Positions 38,095 to 49,870 are shown, counted from the first letter of the stretch. The stretch is DNA of 64,000 nucleotides from Tamarix chinensis (GCA_030549775.1 CM060173.1:67853867-67917866), one strand, 5' to 3'. Notes: generated by a model not told the origin, from the sequence alone. Made by a program: numbers and translations.

Positions 38095-38707
38095 GTAATG
38101 CCCTATTTTTTTGAAAAGCCTACATTAATTAGGATCTTAATTATATGGAAATAAAAATATAATATTTTTATTGATTTATTACATCCTTTAAAAATTTAGA
38201 AATGAATGCTATATTTTAAAAACATTTCACTCACATGTTCTTGTGTTTGCTTTCTGTTTTGAGTCTTGTGAGTCTTCAAAGTCATTTTTTTTCCGTCAAA
38301 ATTCATTCAAATGAATCTAAATTGACCTTATTTTATTTTAATTGTTTTTCTGAGTGTCCGAGGCCTCTTAATGATTTTGATGAAAAATAACTATTAATAA
38401 TTTTTTTCCTTTATGTACTTTTAAGCCCTGAAATCAGTGATTTAGCTAATGAAAATTTATAAAACTTTGGGGATGCTTACATTTTGGCATATTTAAGATA
38501 AATATAAAACAAATTCATCTAATTATTTTTGATATTTTTATATATATTTTTGTAATTTTAAGTATAATTAACATTAGAAACTCAAATTTCTCTTAACTAA
38601 GCCAATCTTAATTATGTAGACATTTTTTCTAACTTCCTAAATATTTATAATAAATTTATCGCATTAATATTAACCGAATGGCATATGAAAATTATGACTA
38701 GGTATTC
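38095..38707 (+). repeat. Unnamed 600-bp repeat, copy 2
   Basis: Diverged partner of 8400-9018. It opens with TGTAATGCCC at 38094-38103, similar to long-LTR starts, so it may be the beginning of an LTR of a family otherwise absent here. It ends where the antisense LTR at 38708 begins. Confidence 0.6.
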
Positions 38708-39366
38708 TGATGAGGATTTGATCATATACTTTAATAGGATCTTGCATTTTCTTCAAACATGTTGTTGAAGGTCTTCTTGGTTCAAATGGTGTAGTTTCAA
38801 AGCTATTCAAAATTGAAATTTGATCTTCAACAAACCACACTAATTTTAAGGAGAAATAAAAAAATATCTCTATATAAGAACCTTAACTCTCAAGATAAAC
38901 TCACTTGGAGAGGAAGTTTTCATTTTACAAACTCTTAAGCTTTCTATTCCACTTGATTATTAAAGTGTATAATATTAATGAGCATATATATATATATGTA
39001 TATATAGATATAGATAGATAGATAGATATATAGATATATAGATAGATAGATAGAGAGAGAGATAGATAGATATATACATATATGAATGAGTATATTGTAT
39101 TTTCTATCACTAACTAATCACTAATCTAATGGACCTAAGTTAGTTAGATTAAACTAGTTAGTAAGAGACTAAAACTAATATACTTTACCCTTATAACATA
39201 CATACACTCGTTTAAAGATATAAGATATAAGATATAACAAATTGTACATACAAATCACAAACCTAAACAAAAACCCTAGTAATGAAACAAATGCAATAGA
39301 TTTATAATCATGCTTTGTGTCTTTTAGCTTTATCTCTTATGCAACTTTGTAACACCTATGTCATCA
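38708..39366 (-). mobile_element. 3' LTR of the truncated antisense element
   Basis: About 660 bp with TGATG...CATCA ends. A TATATAG box on the minus strand lies at about 38868-38876. It contains the GATA/GA microsatellite at 38984-39083, which probably expanded after insertion. A purine tract (AAAAGAGAA) adjoins its start. Confidence 0.6.
38984..39083. repeat. (TA)/(GATA)/(GA) compound microsatellite
   Basis: TA units, then GATAGATA blocks, a short GAGAGAGA and again GATA and TA. The open frame on the minus strand across it is a low-complexity artefact. Confidence 0.95.
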
Positions 39367-39589
39367 TTCTCTTTTACAGTTGGTATCTTTGGGGAATTAT
39401 CCTTCTCTCAAATATATAAAATACCTATAGGAATGAATTGGGAAAAAAATAGTAGCATTAGAGTTTTGAAGAATAATTTGTTCCATGTCCAAGTATGCTA
39501 ACTATTAACATCCATTATATTAAGCGTGAAATGTGACTACATGATTCTTCACTTGGAAAAGAGAAATTTTTCTCAAATTATCATCATTA

Positions 39590-40412
39590 TAGTAAGGACA
39601 TAAATTACTAATGTTGAAGGTTCTTGAAACTCCCCCATAGGATTCAAGTAATTCTAACTCATAATTGTTATTCCCAAAATTTCTTAAGATTTTAAATGGC
39701 CCATTGACTCTTGGATTTATTTTTTTTCATAATTTTAGAAAGATTTATTTCCTTAGTGTATCAACACTAATTTTTCTCAATAAAACACATGTTGAATTTA
39801 ATTTTTATTATCTTGAGCTTGGTATTTAGCATTAGATTTCTCAATGTTGTTTTTAATTTTCTCATAAAGTTTCTAAAAGAATTAAATTATTTCCTTAGCA
39901 TCATATTTTTTAATATCACTTTTCTTAAATGAGAACACATCAATAGAAAAATAAGGATTAACTCCATAGATAGCTTTAAATGGACTTGATTGAGTTGAAC
40001 TAGAAGAACTCTTAATATATGCATATTCAACATGTTCAAGCTTTATATCCTAATATTTTGTTCACTTGTTAACTAATCCTCATAGTAAAGTTGCCAAGAT
40101 TCTATTTATTAGTTTAGCTTCACTATCCCTTTGGGGATGACGGGATGTACTAAAGAATAACTGAATACCTAACATATGTCAAAGTATGTTTCAATAGTAG
40201 CTCATAAATTACAAGTCTATGTCTGCCACTATACTTTTAGGAATACTATGCAACCTTACCGCCTCTTCGAAATATAAATACGCATCATGAGTTTCAACAT
40301 CTATTTTATTATAACGAATAAAGTCTTTCATTTTATCAAACCTATCAACCATTATCATAATATAATCCTTTCCCCTTTGTGTCTTTATTAAGCCTAAGAT
40401 AGAGTCCATATT
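39590..40412 (-). pseudogene. pol: Integrase fragment (core and C-terminus)
   Basis: Minus-strand reading begins abruptly at 40409 with DSILGLIKTQRGKDYIMIMV and DRFDKMK (first catalytic Asp region). It continues to RLHSIPKSIVADIDL (second Asp region), then through stops to ILRNFGNNNYELELLES, VSRTFNI and CPYYNDDNLR near 39600. It resembles the integrases at 22229-23587 and 57750-59184. The N-terminal zinc domain is missing at the junction with the Tekay LTR. Confidence 0.8.
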
Positions 40413-40554
40413 TGTAATACCCTATATTTTAGTAAATGGTTGAATGAAAATTATGTCAAATTATGGGCCTTTGATTTTTAATTAATGTTATAATTTGTTT
40501 TGGGATAAAGTTTGATTTGAAATAATTATGAACAAGGGCGTTTATTGAGTTTTT

Positions 40555-40690
40555 CAGACAAACTGATCGACTAATTCCATGAACTGACTAAACCGACCCA
40601 CTAATTGGGGAAAATTGATTAACTGGTTGCAAAATAGTTCACTGGCCTACCTAAACCCATCATCCGATTTGTTGAGCTGATCATATTTTT
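40555..40690. repeat. Palindrome cluster 1 of 5' LTR
   Basis: Degenerate CGACTGGT-type units such as CTGATCGACTAATT, GAACTGACTAAACCGAC and GATTAACTGGTT. Same LTR position as 50670-50810. Confidence 0.65.
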
Positions 40691-41152
40691 TTTTAGTTTA
40701 ATTTTCTATAAAAATTATTACAAAAAAATGTAACATTACCAACCCACGCAATTTATCCCTAAGAAATTGCTAACCATTTTTGTGATGTATTTCACCTAAA
40801 ATATTATGATAAATTAATCTAGAGGTTAATATGGGTAGTTGAAGGGTAAAGATGACCTCAGAGTTGTCTTCTTCATCCTCTCTACATTCTAAGATTTGGA
40901 GATTAAATGTATTGATCTCACACATAATTCAAAGCAACTAGAAGATCCATTCAATGTTGACCTTCCATTAATCCATTTGTCAATGCTTACTCTTTTCTAA
41001 TTCAACTACATTCTCTAGCGATACCATTTAAGCTTTGGAGAATAGGTTAGCAAATCCTTAAAAAATCCATCCATTTAGGTCAAACTAAAATGACCAATTG
41101 TAGGGTTTCACATTGATTCCCCAACCATTAGTGTTCCCTTTGATTGGTTGGC

Positions 41153-41160
41153 TATAAATA
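41153..41160 (+). promoter_or_regulatory. TATA box of Tekay 5' LTR
   Basis: TATAAATA, about 740 bp into the LTR, preceded by GATTGGTTGG (an inverted CCAAT-type element). The 3' LTR has TATAAAA at the equivalent place. Confidence 0.6.
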
Positions 41161-41516
41161 TCCCCAATCACCCCTGTTATGCACCTTTTATTTTAGCCAA
41201 AAAATTTTATAAGTCTTGTGTTAACCTTCCTTCTCACCACACTTTGAGTCTGACCAATCTATTTTTGCACACTCTTCTCATTCTATCTTTTGGTCTCTCT
41301 TATTTCAATTGTTAAGCAAGGTAGAGTTAGATTCTAGGAAAAAGGTTGAGTGGCTTAGTTTAGCTCTTTCCTTATTTTTGGCCTCAAGTTGGTATGTTCT
41401 TATTCCCTTATGTCTTTAAGTTAATAATTTGATAAGGTTTTGGCATAATGTCTAAGTTTGAGATTTTAGTTTTAAGGTTTTTAAAGCAAAGATTCCTAGA
41501 TTTGGAATTTCTTATT

Positions 41517-41530
41517 TTAAGGGGATTTTT
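41517..41530. repeat. LINE target-site duplication, left
   Basis: TTAAGGGGATTTTT, repeated at 44457-44470. The uninterrupted 3' LTR has a single, slightly diverged version (about 51644-51658). Confidence 0.85.
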
Positions 41531-42599
41531 TTGTTAAGTATATATGTATGTAGTCCATTAATCTCAAAATTAAAAAGAAGTTACAAGTAGTTCTCAAAGA
41601 TAGGATAGGGAGAAGACTCAAAGTTAAAAGAAATAATCTAAAGCAAAAATACTCCTAGCTTAAGTTATCTATACATTCCATCAACTGATTAAATGACTTG
41701 TAATATAGAAATCTAGTTATCCTCCCAGCCATGTCTGATATGATTTATTTTTATATGGATCTAGGTTCTTGTGATTCATTTATAAGAATTCTCCTATTCC
41801 TCTCTTTCCATATGTTGTATATGACGGCATCAGCTAAGGCTCGAATGTATTCTTCTAACCTGAGGGCCTCATCCTCCTATAATTGCCTAGTAGATAATAT
41901 CTTACCAATGAGTAATCTATTGTTGGCAGCCCAGTTTGTTTAGTAGAGGGAGCCATGTATTCTTAGCAAAGTTGCAGCTAAGAATAGATCAGAATGCCTA
42001 TTTCTTGTACCATTTCATGGTACACAAAGCGGTGTCAACCCATATGTCATAAGCTTCAAGATTATCTTGGGTTTGGAGACGACAAAAAATAGTATGCCAT
42101 AAAATGAATGAATGCCTTGTGAGGGAGTGTTTATTCCACATGAAGGAGTACTAAGGTACTCTACCATGGCAGGGTCTAATTAAATCATAAGTTGTGGAAA
42201 TAGAAAAATTTCCATGATAAATAATGAGTGGGAAGTTTGAATGTTGAATTACCACCTAAAAAATGTTTTTAAGTCTTAGTAACTTTTTGAGTATCCAAGA
42301 AGTAGAAGGTTTCACCCTAGCACTACAAATATTCTCCCCTTTAAGATAATATGCATGGATCCACTTCACCCACATTATGTCCTTTTTTTGTGGCTAAGTG
42401 CCATATTATTTTACACATAGCGACCCTATTCCACTATAAAAGGTTAATAAGGTATAAAACCCCTCTATTTTAAGTAAGCAAACTACCTCCTAAGCTACAA
42501 GAGCACACTTTGGAACTTCAAAGATCACTAACCTTAGGAAGCTTTGATAGATAGCATTAATTTCTATGATGATTTGTATGAGAATACAAAAAACCACGC

Positions 42600-43287
42600 T
42601 CCAATAAGTCTATAAGCTAAAGAGGAAATATTATATCGATTACATTCTTCTTGTGCAGCTAAGTAAATTAGCATGCCTAGATCTCAATCTTGAAGTAAAC
42701 TTGTCAATGAGTGCATGGTAATGTTGTTTTGTGAGATATATACCATCAAGGGGTACTTCTAGATATTTTAAAGGTAATTCCCCTTTAGGTATATTGAAAG
42801 TATCAAAAATATCATCCTTTAGTTGCTGGGAACATCCACCTCCATAATACACATTACTTTTTGCTAGATTCATGATGAGACCTAAGATGTTGGAGAAATT
42901 AATTAAGGTGTTGATAACTATTGTAATTGAGTCTTATTTACCATTATAAAAGAAGAGTAGGTCATCTACAAACATGAGGTTGATTATGTTTAGCATTTTG
43001 CATCTAGGGTGGAGAGAAAAGGAAGGATTTTACCATAAATTTTGTACAAAGTGGTTAAGGTATTCTATAATCAAGACAAATAGGTAGGGTGAAAGGGAAT
43101 TGTCCTACCTCAACCCTCTTTTTACTGGGAAAGGAGGATGTAAGATACCATTGATCTTCATATAGTAGAATGATGGGTTTATCAAAGTACAGGAAGGTTG
43201 GATCGAAGATTGATGTGTTGATGATGTCACCCATGAAATTAAGCAAAAGAAATGAAGGCTTAAGATGGATTATAATCGAATAAAAGA
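42600..43287 (-). pseudogene. LINE reverse transcriptase, second part
   Basis: Minus-strand reading: HLKPSFLLLNFMGDII, then a GKRGLRQ-type region degraded to KKRVEVGQ, then ICLDYRIP, and at about 42960 MFVDDLLFF, the catalytic block (F[AV]DD) with both Asp present. It is followed by NLAKSNVYYGG and FNIPKGELPLKYLEVPLDGI (LPLKYLGVPL in families). Several stops occur. It is separated from the first RT part by inserted DNA. Confidence 0.8.
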
Positions 43288-43347
43288 GGGTTGAGGTAGA
43301 GCAATCCCCTTTCACCCTACCTATTTGTCTTGATTATAGAATACCAA
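43062..43347. repeat. Inverted repeat within the LINE
   Basis: About 60 bp at 43062-43124 (starting GGTATTCTATAATCAAGACA) recurs as its reverse complement at 43286-43347. The left arm is native LINE RT sequence. The right arm is an inverted extra copy at the edge of the gypsy-derived insert. Confidence 0.9.
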
Positions 43348-43375
43348 TCTATTTGTCTTAATACTTTTACTTTAA

Positions 43376-43752
43376 ATTCTTCTCAACTTGGGGAGAATGA
43401 TGCATGAGCATCTAATGAATCTAATGATTGCCATGCTAATCTTCATTCTCATGGTAGGGAAGAATTAGCTTTCTTAATGTTGGAGCCTATTATGTTAAAT
43501 ATTCTTGATAATTTGTGTGTGCTTGGTATTGAAAACCGTTCAAGTTGTTCTTGTAGGTATGTCACATATTTGTAAGAAGAAGATGTTAATACACTTTAAT
43601 GTGTACAAGTATCCAAAGCATGTAACACTATGACATACATGGGATGATACTTTACAGCAAGAAGACATGGTGATAATAATCATTAGTTGTATTAGCTTGT
43701 TGTCAACCTTAACCCTAAGTGTATTTTAAGCAAGTTAGGGTTTGATATTATT
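43376..43752 (+). mobile_element. Captured gypsy LTR fragment in the LINE
   Basis: Matches the 3' end of the CRM-like internal region plus the first about 350 bp of its LTR (compare 58996-59375): TTCTTCTCAACTTGGGGAGA, TGATGCATGAGCATC, GTGTACAAGTATCC and AACCCTAAGTGTATTTTA. It is a fragment with no LTR end on the right and no duplication of its own. Confidence 0.85.
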
Positions 43753-44140
43753 TCAAAAGTTGACTGGGATTCTTTAATCAGTGATGGGATTATGTGCTGA
43801 AGCTTGTGGGTAGTAATAGTAGTTATGACTTTATAGAGAGTATTATAGTAGGTAATACGACGATAATCCCCTAGAATAGTTAAATTTGGTACTTTAGGAA
43901 TTAGGTTTAGGGTAGTAACATTTATTCCTCTAGCCATAAGATTGGTGGTAAATAATTCTCATATTGCCACATACAAGTCTATACTAATAACATCCCAACA
44001 AGACTTAAACAAGTGTGCATTATAATCATCAGGCCCTAGTACTTTTCCATTTGCTAAGTAGAACACAACAGTCTTCACCTCATCATAAGTAACATGTGCT
44101 AGTGGGTTATATTCAAAGTGGCTCCTTTAAAGACAATATC
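43753..44140 (-). pseudogene. LINE reverse transcriptase, first part
   Basis: The open stretch shows TTLNLIPKVPNLTILGDYRR, ITYYNTLYKVITTITTHKL and IIPSLIKESQSTFE. This corresponds to the LIPK...DYRPIS..N..YK motif of plant L1 RTs. It breaks off at 43753 after STFE, just before the segment that would hold the first catalytic Asp. Confidence 0.85.
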
Positions 44141-44784
44141 ACGATCAAGGTGATAAGTGTCTGGTGGTACTGAACTAAGGATATGGTGGTAGAAGTCTTG
44201 AAAGACTGAAAAAATCCCTGCCTAGTTGGTGCGGGTGATATTATGAGAATCAGTTAAAGAATGAATTTTGTTCTTCATTTTTCTCCCCTTCATGATGGCA
44301 TGAAATAATTTCATGTTATCATCACTTGAAGATAGCTAGTGAATCCTTGATTTTTTCTTGTAGAACATCTCCTTACACTTAGCTAAGCATTTATACTTTT
44401 GAAGCAATTTTTGTTCTTAGTTGTGAAGGTTATGGTCTGACACTTTTTGTTATTAGTTAAGGGGATTTTTCCTGCATCAAGGAAGTGACCCTTTCTTCTA
44501 AAATGTTTAGTAAGTGTTCCTACATGGTAGAAATTACCTTGAGTTGATTTCTACTTGTTAGCATGAAAGAATATAGCTGTATATGTGATCTGGATGATTA
44601 TATGACTTGATTTGTGTAAAAAGTTTGAAAATTAGTACAAATAAGATATGATCATTCCATGTTGACAAATGCATGTTAATAGATTTGAAAATATGTTAGA
44701 TTATGTTGATACATGTTTTTATCTGGTTAAGAATGATTTATATATAAGAATATGCATAATGTTGATAATTTGGTGATGTGTTAG

Positions 44785-45075
44785 GGTAAAGCGATCAATC
44801 GGTAAGGTCAAACCAATTGACTGGTTTCTATAATAGTGAATTGGTTAACCTAACCCATTGACTAGTAAGCTTATAGAGAACTTAGTTTTGCTCTCTACAT
44901 AAACCTATCGACTAGTTGGGCATAAATGATCGACTACTCTATGAAAAGTTGACTAGCTTAAGGTAATCAAGGTTAGGTTGATTCAAACTAATTAATTAGT
45001 CGATCCAAATTGATCAACTAGTTAGTGTAACCAATCGACTAGTTGGGCTAGCCTAATTGATTGCTTTAGCTAGTT
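44785..45075. repeat. Palindrome cluster 2 of 5' LTR
   Basis: About a dozen units, such as CCAATTGACTGGTTT, CTATCGACTAGTTGGGC, GATCGACTACTC and ACCAATCGACTAGTTGGGC, in both orientations. Same LTR position as 51965-52290. Confidence 0.75.
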
Positions 45076-46779
45076 TTCATGATTTGTTCCATTTTGGTTC
45101 AGTTATCTTTTGTGGCTATGTTTGGGACTATACCTTAATTATTAATGGGATAAAATTTAGATTGAATCATAGATTATTGGCCTAATTAAGGAACTAAACA
45201 ATATAATAAATTATTATATACTCTATAAGTAATGTAAAGGCTAAATGAGTATTTCACTCATGATAAGTGATGTTATTAAGAAAAGTGTAATGAAACTTAG
45301 CATGGGCTTGAATTATATAATATGGTGCATATGACTACTATAGGCGAAGGAAAAATGGAAACCCACATTGTTATGAAAATGGGAAGAAAATGATTAATAT
45401 GGATTAATGTGGAAAATTACCTAATTGCTTTGTATGGGCCTTGTATGATCACCTATTCTTATGATTAAAATACAAAACATGTAAAGAAAAAGAAAGTCAA
45501 GTTGAGTATGAGTTTGGGTTACTCGATCCTCGATAAGCTACAACAGGTTAGTTTTGCTTTTGGTGTTTTGATGCCCTCAAACTTTACCTTTGGATGAAAT
45601 TCCTAGGAGGTCCTAGTGTCTTACTTACTCTAGATACCAGTGATGTACTACGGGGTATAAATACTAAAGGGCCTCATCATGTAGGTTTTTGGCTTCACCT
45701 TAGACTTATGTCCATATTGGTTCGCTTCAGCCTAAACTTACATCCATTATGGTGATTGGCTTCAACCTAGACTTTAAGTCTCTTATTTGTATAAGTTTTG
45801 ATGGTATCTAACGCCATGGGGTCTTGGTTAGTCCATCGCTCAATGAGAATAAGATATGGACATGCAAAGAGTTAATTGTTGGTTAATAAATGGCAATATG
45901 GCATGATTAACCAAAATGAATAAATGATTGTTTGTACAGTTGGGTAATGGTTAAAATTAGAAATGTGTTATGGAATCAAATATTGATTGAATGATTGATC
46001 TGTCTCATATATGGATGAGTAAATGGTATCACCTAAGGAATTAGATAATTCAAAATAAATCCTAGAGGCTGCTTTTATGCTCTTTGCATTCTATGTGTAA
46101 GTGCTTATGTGAAAAGGTTGTGAATTTAACAAGATGTATTGTACATTGTTGGAATTATGTATAATAGTATTTCTTTATGCACTTTTACCTTTATATATGG
46201 CCTTATTAAGATACATATTATACTTTATGTTCATACCTAATAAATTGGTATACTTGTGTACATTGAGGGAGCAACTTTGCTTACTCTATACATAACGTAT
46301 GGATGTTCTTGTTTGCTCAGTCACTGCCTTATTCCCACAAGAAGAGGACCATGTGTAGGTCTTTACGAATAACCAATAAAGGGCCTACCTTAGTTGGGTT
46401 GAGGTTTGAGAACAAGGACATCCGTAAGGTTTTGGTGGGATTAGTGATGGACCATGATTTTAAATTATATATTATACCCTAATTCATTTTATAATAGCCT
46501 CATACTTTATCTACATATATTTTATATTGATTTGGTTAGATTTTGTTACGGTCCTTTGACATAAACATTCTTAAATTTGTTTAATTAATATTTTTTTTCA
46601 TGCATTCTATTTTTTTAATTATCATGACTGGTTTAGCCTTGTATCTGATATGTGGAAGGCTGTAGATGTCTACCTTTGTTAGTTATGATAGTAACACCGC
46701 ATTTTTTTCTAGGTGTTTTATACTTCTACAAAAGTTTTAGTGACATATTTCGGTAGTGAAAAATGGGTGTGTTTAAAGT

Positions 46780-46790
46780 TGGTATCAGAG
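46780..46790 (+). other. Primer binding site of Tekay-like element
   Basis: TGGTATCAGAG, complementary to plant initiator Met tRNA, 3 bases after the LTR end. Confidence 0.85.
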
Positions 46791-46879
46791 TATTTTTATA
46801 AACATATGATGCGTTTTAAAATAAATTGACTGATACCCCAAGTTTTATAAAACAGTTTTACTAAAAATGCCTTACTCTC

Positions 46880-48130
46880 ACAAATAATTTATAGCTAATA
46901 CCACAGGATGGTATTAGTCGTGATTTCATTTTTTTTCCCTTGATTTTACAACAAGTTTAATTATTTCGAACCTAGATGTTTGTGAGTGAGATTGGAGTTG
47001 GAAATGTGCTATAGATAGCTAGCGATTATTGTTATATGAGTCTTAGTACTCAGTTGCCTAGATTATAGCCATAACTTCTTCTATTCTTTAGTACGTGATG
47101 GTTGCTAACCACTTCTACGAGCATATCAAAGCTTTCATGGAGATGATTAGAGCATATATGGATGGTCAGATCTGAGCACCTCCACTGGTGCTAGTAGCTA
47201 TAGTAGCTCTGAAGGATATCTTAAGAGGGCCAGGTATAATCAACCATCAATATTTGATGACTAAGAGGATTTGTATATCATGGAATGATGGGTCACCTTT
47301 ATTGTCTACTATTGCCCTTAAGATAGGAGTGTAGGCACGTGGTGGAGGAGCATCCAACATAGGGGTCGAGAACCTATAGGACGGGTGTCATTCTCGAAAG
47401 TGTTGTGAGGCCAATTCTACTTGACTCATATATGTATGAAGAAGTAGGATGAGTTCATGGTCCTTTGATAGAGGGCATGTCTATCGAGGAGTATTATATT
47501 TGCCTCATGGAATTAGTCTAGTCTGCGCTAATTGTAGAGGCAAACAAGGTGATATAAACTCACAATTTTAAGATTGGATTGAGGGTCCAATACCAAGAAC
47601 TGTTGGTAGGAGTCACTCCACAACATATGGTCAGGATGTATGAGCAAGCCTTAGAATTATCCCGAGTTATCTAAGTCAGGAGTGCTCAATCAGGGGGTAA
47701 GAGGAAGTTTGAGGGACGCTAGCATTCAGACAGTAGAAAGAAGGCTTTCTCTAGTGGTTGCTTTTCACTAAGATTAGGCTAGATCATGGGTCATTAAATC
47801 AATCTAGAGGATCATTTGAGATTTATAACTAAAAGAGGCACTACTAATGTAAGAGATGCATGTTATATCACCTAGGGGTTATTTGCAGTGGCAATAAGGT
47901 GATGTCCCATGGTTGTCACAAGGTGGGACAGAGGGCATATGAGCGGCGAGTTCTTAGTGGCAGTGTTCAAAGAAGGCAATCTAAAGCATAGACCATGAGA
48001 TCTATCTAGTAGCCACAACCACAAATACAGTGGGTTCCTCCATCTTTGGCCATTGTTGCTAGTTGAGCTAGTCATCCTAAATATCTAAGGCCTCTCCCTT
48101 TTTAGCAATGGTAAGGATCAACAAGTACCT
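46880..48130 (+). pseudogene. gag: Gag remnant of Tekay-like element
   Basis: Heavily decayed. The clearest part (about 47461-47680) reads EGMSIEEYYICLMELV, then FKIGLRVQYQELLVGVTPQH and EQALELSRVI, the capsid-end pattern of Tekay/Del gags. A Cys/His-rich remnant (HYKCKRCMLYH-like) at about 47830-47870 may be the zinc knuckle. Many stops and frameshifts. Confidence 0.65.
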
Positions 48131-48198
48131 TAGGAGTTCTATCAGGACGATGCTTGAACATGATGAGTTAGGCAGAGGTAGAACACTAGGACGGTGTA

Positions 48199-48486
48199 GT
48201 GAAAGGTATGCTCCCTATCTCTATTCATTCTTCTTATGTGTGTTTCAATTTTAGTGCTTCGCATTCTTTTATAGCATGTGCTTTTGTAATTGTGGCTGCC
48301 TTATCTCCTTCAAGTAGCTTTTCTACTTTTGTTGTATTGCCTTTTGGAGATAATATTGCTTACCCTAGGTTATACCAATGGGTTATTTTGGTTGTGGGAG
48401 GAATGGAATTTCTATTGGACCATAAAGAGCTAGAGTCGCATGATTTTAACATAATTATTGAGATTATATGTAGGGAAAGTACCAAG
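48199..48486 (+). pseudogene. pol: Aspartic protease remnant of Tekay-like element
   Basis: An open stretch with FNFSASHSFIACAF at 48244-48285. The usual protease motif is FDSGASHSFI: here the catalytic Asp is Asn (48247-48249), Ser is Phe and Gly is Ser. It is followed by YPRLYQWVILVVGGMEFLLD and DHKELESHDF, positions that families fill with ILGMDWL-type sequence. Inactive. Confidence 0.7.
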
Positions 48487-48756
48487 TAGTCATCGATTGT
48501 GAGTATCAATGCGTAGTTCTTTGAGGGCTAAAGGGTATCAAGGTTTCATACTGAAAGTGTGAACCCAATCCTTCTACAAAGATCGTGTCAGCAATTGTGT
48601 TGAGTAACCTCGTATGTAATGGATATCTGCTCTATGTGTGTAGTGTCAAAGGCACTAAAGTAGCTAAGATGCCTTTGTTGTAGATGGTAGTGGTTCGTGA
48701 ATGAATTCCTGTATGTTTTTATCATGAAGATCCTAAGAATGCTATAAGTTTTAGAA

Positions 48757-49470
48757 ATGGAGTTCATTATAGATCTATTGCTAAGAAGTCAAGGCTTAGT
48801 TGGAGAGCTTTTGGAGAAATTTTATATTCAACCAAGTATATCACTATGGGGAGCACCAGTGCTATTCGTAACGAAGAAGGATGGAAGATTGAGGTTGTGC
48901 ATCGATTACCGAGGATTAAAGCAGGTCATGGTGAAGAATTGTTGTCCATTGCCAATGGTCGATGGCTTATTCGATCAACTCAAGGGAGCCAAGATATTCT
49001 CTAAGATTGATATTCGGTTAGGCTATCAGTAGTTGAGGAGAGGAGAGCAAGACATTCCTAATACTATTTTTCGGATAAGGTATGTATAATATGAGTTCAA
49101 CATAATGCCCTTCGGACTCATTAATGATCCAACAACTTTCATGTCCCTAGTGAACCAGTTCTTCTATCCTTTGAAGGATCATTTTTTTATGGAATTTATC
49201 GATGATGGCCTCATTTATTTTTGTGACGAATAGATACATGAACAACATTTGAGGCAGAGTTTGGCTTTGCTAAGATCACACTAGCTGTATACTATACTAT
49301 TAAAGTGAGAGTTTTTGTTAAATCAAGTCGCATTCCTTTGTCTTGTGATCTCAAAGGATAGTTTGGTAGCGGATCCTACCAAGATTCAAGCTATCTTTAA
49401 TTAGATAGCACCCACTTTTGGGAAGGGGGTGTGTACTTATTTAGGGTGAGCTAGTTAGTACTATTGGTTC
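48757..49470 (+). pseudogene. pol: Reverse transcriptase of Tekay-like element
   Basis: The first 91 codons are open: [40 protein letters not shown] and [19 protein letters not shown]. After a stop come FRIRYVQYEFNIMPFGL-like sequence in shifted frames, FIDDGLIY with both catalytic Asp (49201-49206) and QVAFLCLVISKDSLVADPTK. This is a chromovirus RT of the Tekay type, no longer translatable. Confidence 0.8.
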
Positions 49471-49870
49471 ATGGCATAATTCTCTAATATTGATTAACCT
49501 TTGACTCAACTTTTGATGAAGACTTTCCTATACATATAGCAGGTTATATGCTAATGCAATATTGAAAAGTGGTGCCTCATGCTTCATGACAGTTGAAGCA
49601 ACATGAGTAGAACTATCTATGCAAGATATAGAACTTGCAATAGAAGTTTTCATTCTTAAGATTTGGAGGCACTATCTCTATAGATTTTAGTGCAAGTTTT
49701 ACACTAACCATAAGAGCCTTAAGTATATCTTTACCCAATGGGAGTTGATATTGAGACAATGCCTGTGGTTGGAGTTGGTTAAAGATTATGACATTGAATT
49801 GATCTACCGTGAAGGTAAAGCTAATGTGGTGGCTGATACACTTAGCTGAAAGACATCACATTCTTTAGGC
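49471..49870 (+). pseudogene. pol: Ribonuclease H remnant of Tekay-like element
   Basis: Readable blocks are [38 protein letters not shown] (the catalytic Asp of YTDHKSL has become Asn), [20 protein letters not shown] and VADTLS. The end joins directly to the integrase tail, without the zinc domain or core. Confidence 0.75.

Larger units (their letters stand above)
38708..40412 (-). mobile_element. Truncated antisense gypsy element
   Basis: In element orientation an integrase fragment is followed by a purine tract and a 3' LTR at 38708-39366 that starts TGATGACATAGG and ends CCTCATCA. The upstream part (gag, RT, RNase H) is missing: the fragment ends exactly where the Tekay-like LTR begins at 40413. 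Confidence 0.75.
41531..44456 (-). mobile_element. 5'-truncated L1-type LINE, antisense
   Basis: Flanked by 14-bp direct repeats. Reading right to left it contains an RT start (about 44140-43753), a foreign segment (about 43288-43752), the rest of RT (43287-42600) and a C-terminal part with ADAVIYNIWKERNRRI (about 41760-41810), typical of plant L1 ORF2 ends. There is no endonuclease domain, so it is 5' truncated. A short T run at the left border may be what is left of the poly(A) tail. Confidence 0.85.
40413..46776 (+). mobile_element. 5' LTR of the Tekay-like element
   Basis: Starts TGTAATACCCTATATTTT; the primer site follows at 46780. It is interrupted by a LINE at 41531-44456. Palindrome clusters lie about 140-280 bp and 1430-1760 bp into the LTR (LINE excluded). 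The 3' third carries GCTTCA(A/C)CCTAGACTT phrases repeated at about 45690-45780. Confidence 0.85.

Noticed and set aside
38925..39110. 61-codon minus-strand frame rich in Ile, Tyr and Ser
   Set aside because: Translation of the GATA/TA microsatellite.
47872..48075. Minus-strand 67-codon frame
   Set aside because: Shadow frame over the decayed sense gag-protease junction of the Tekay-like element.
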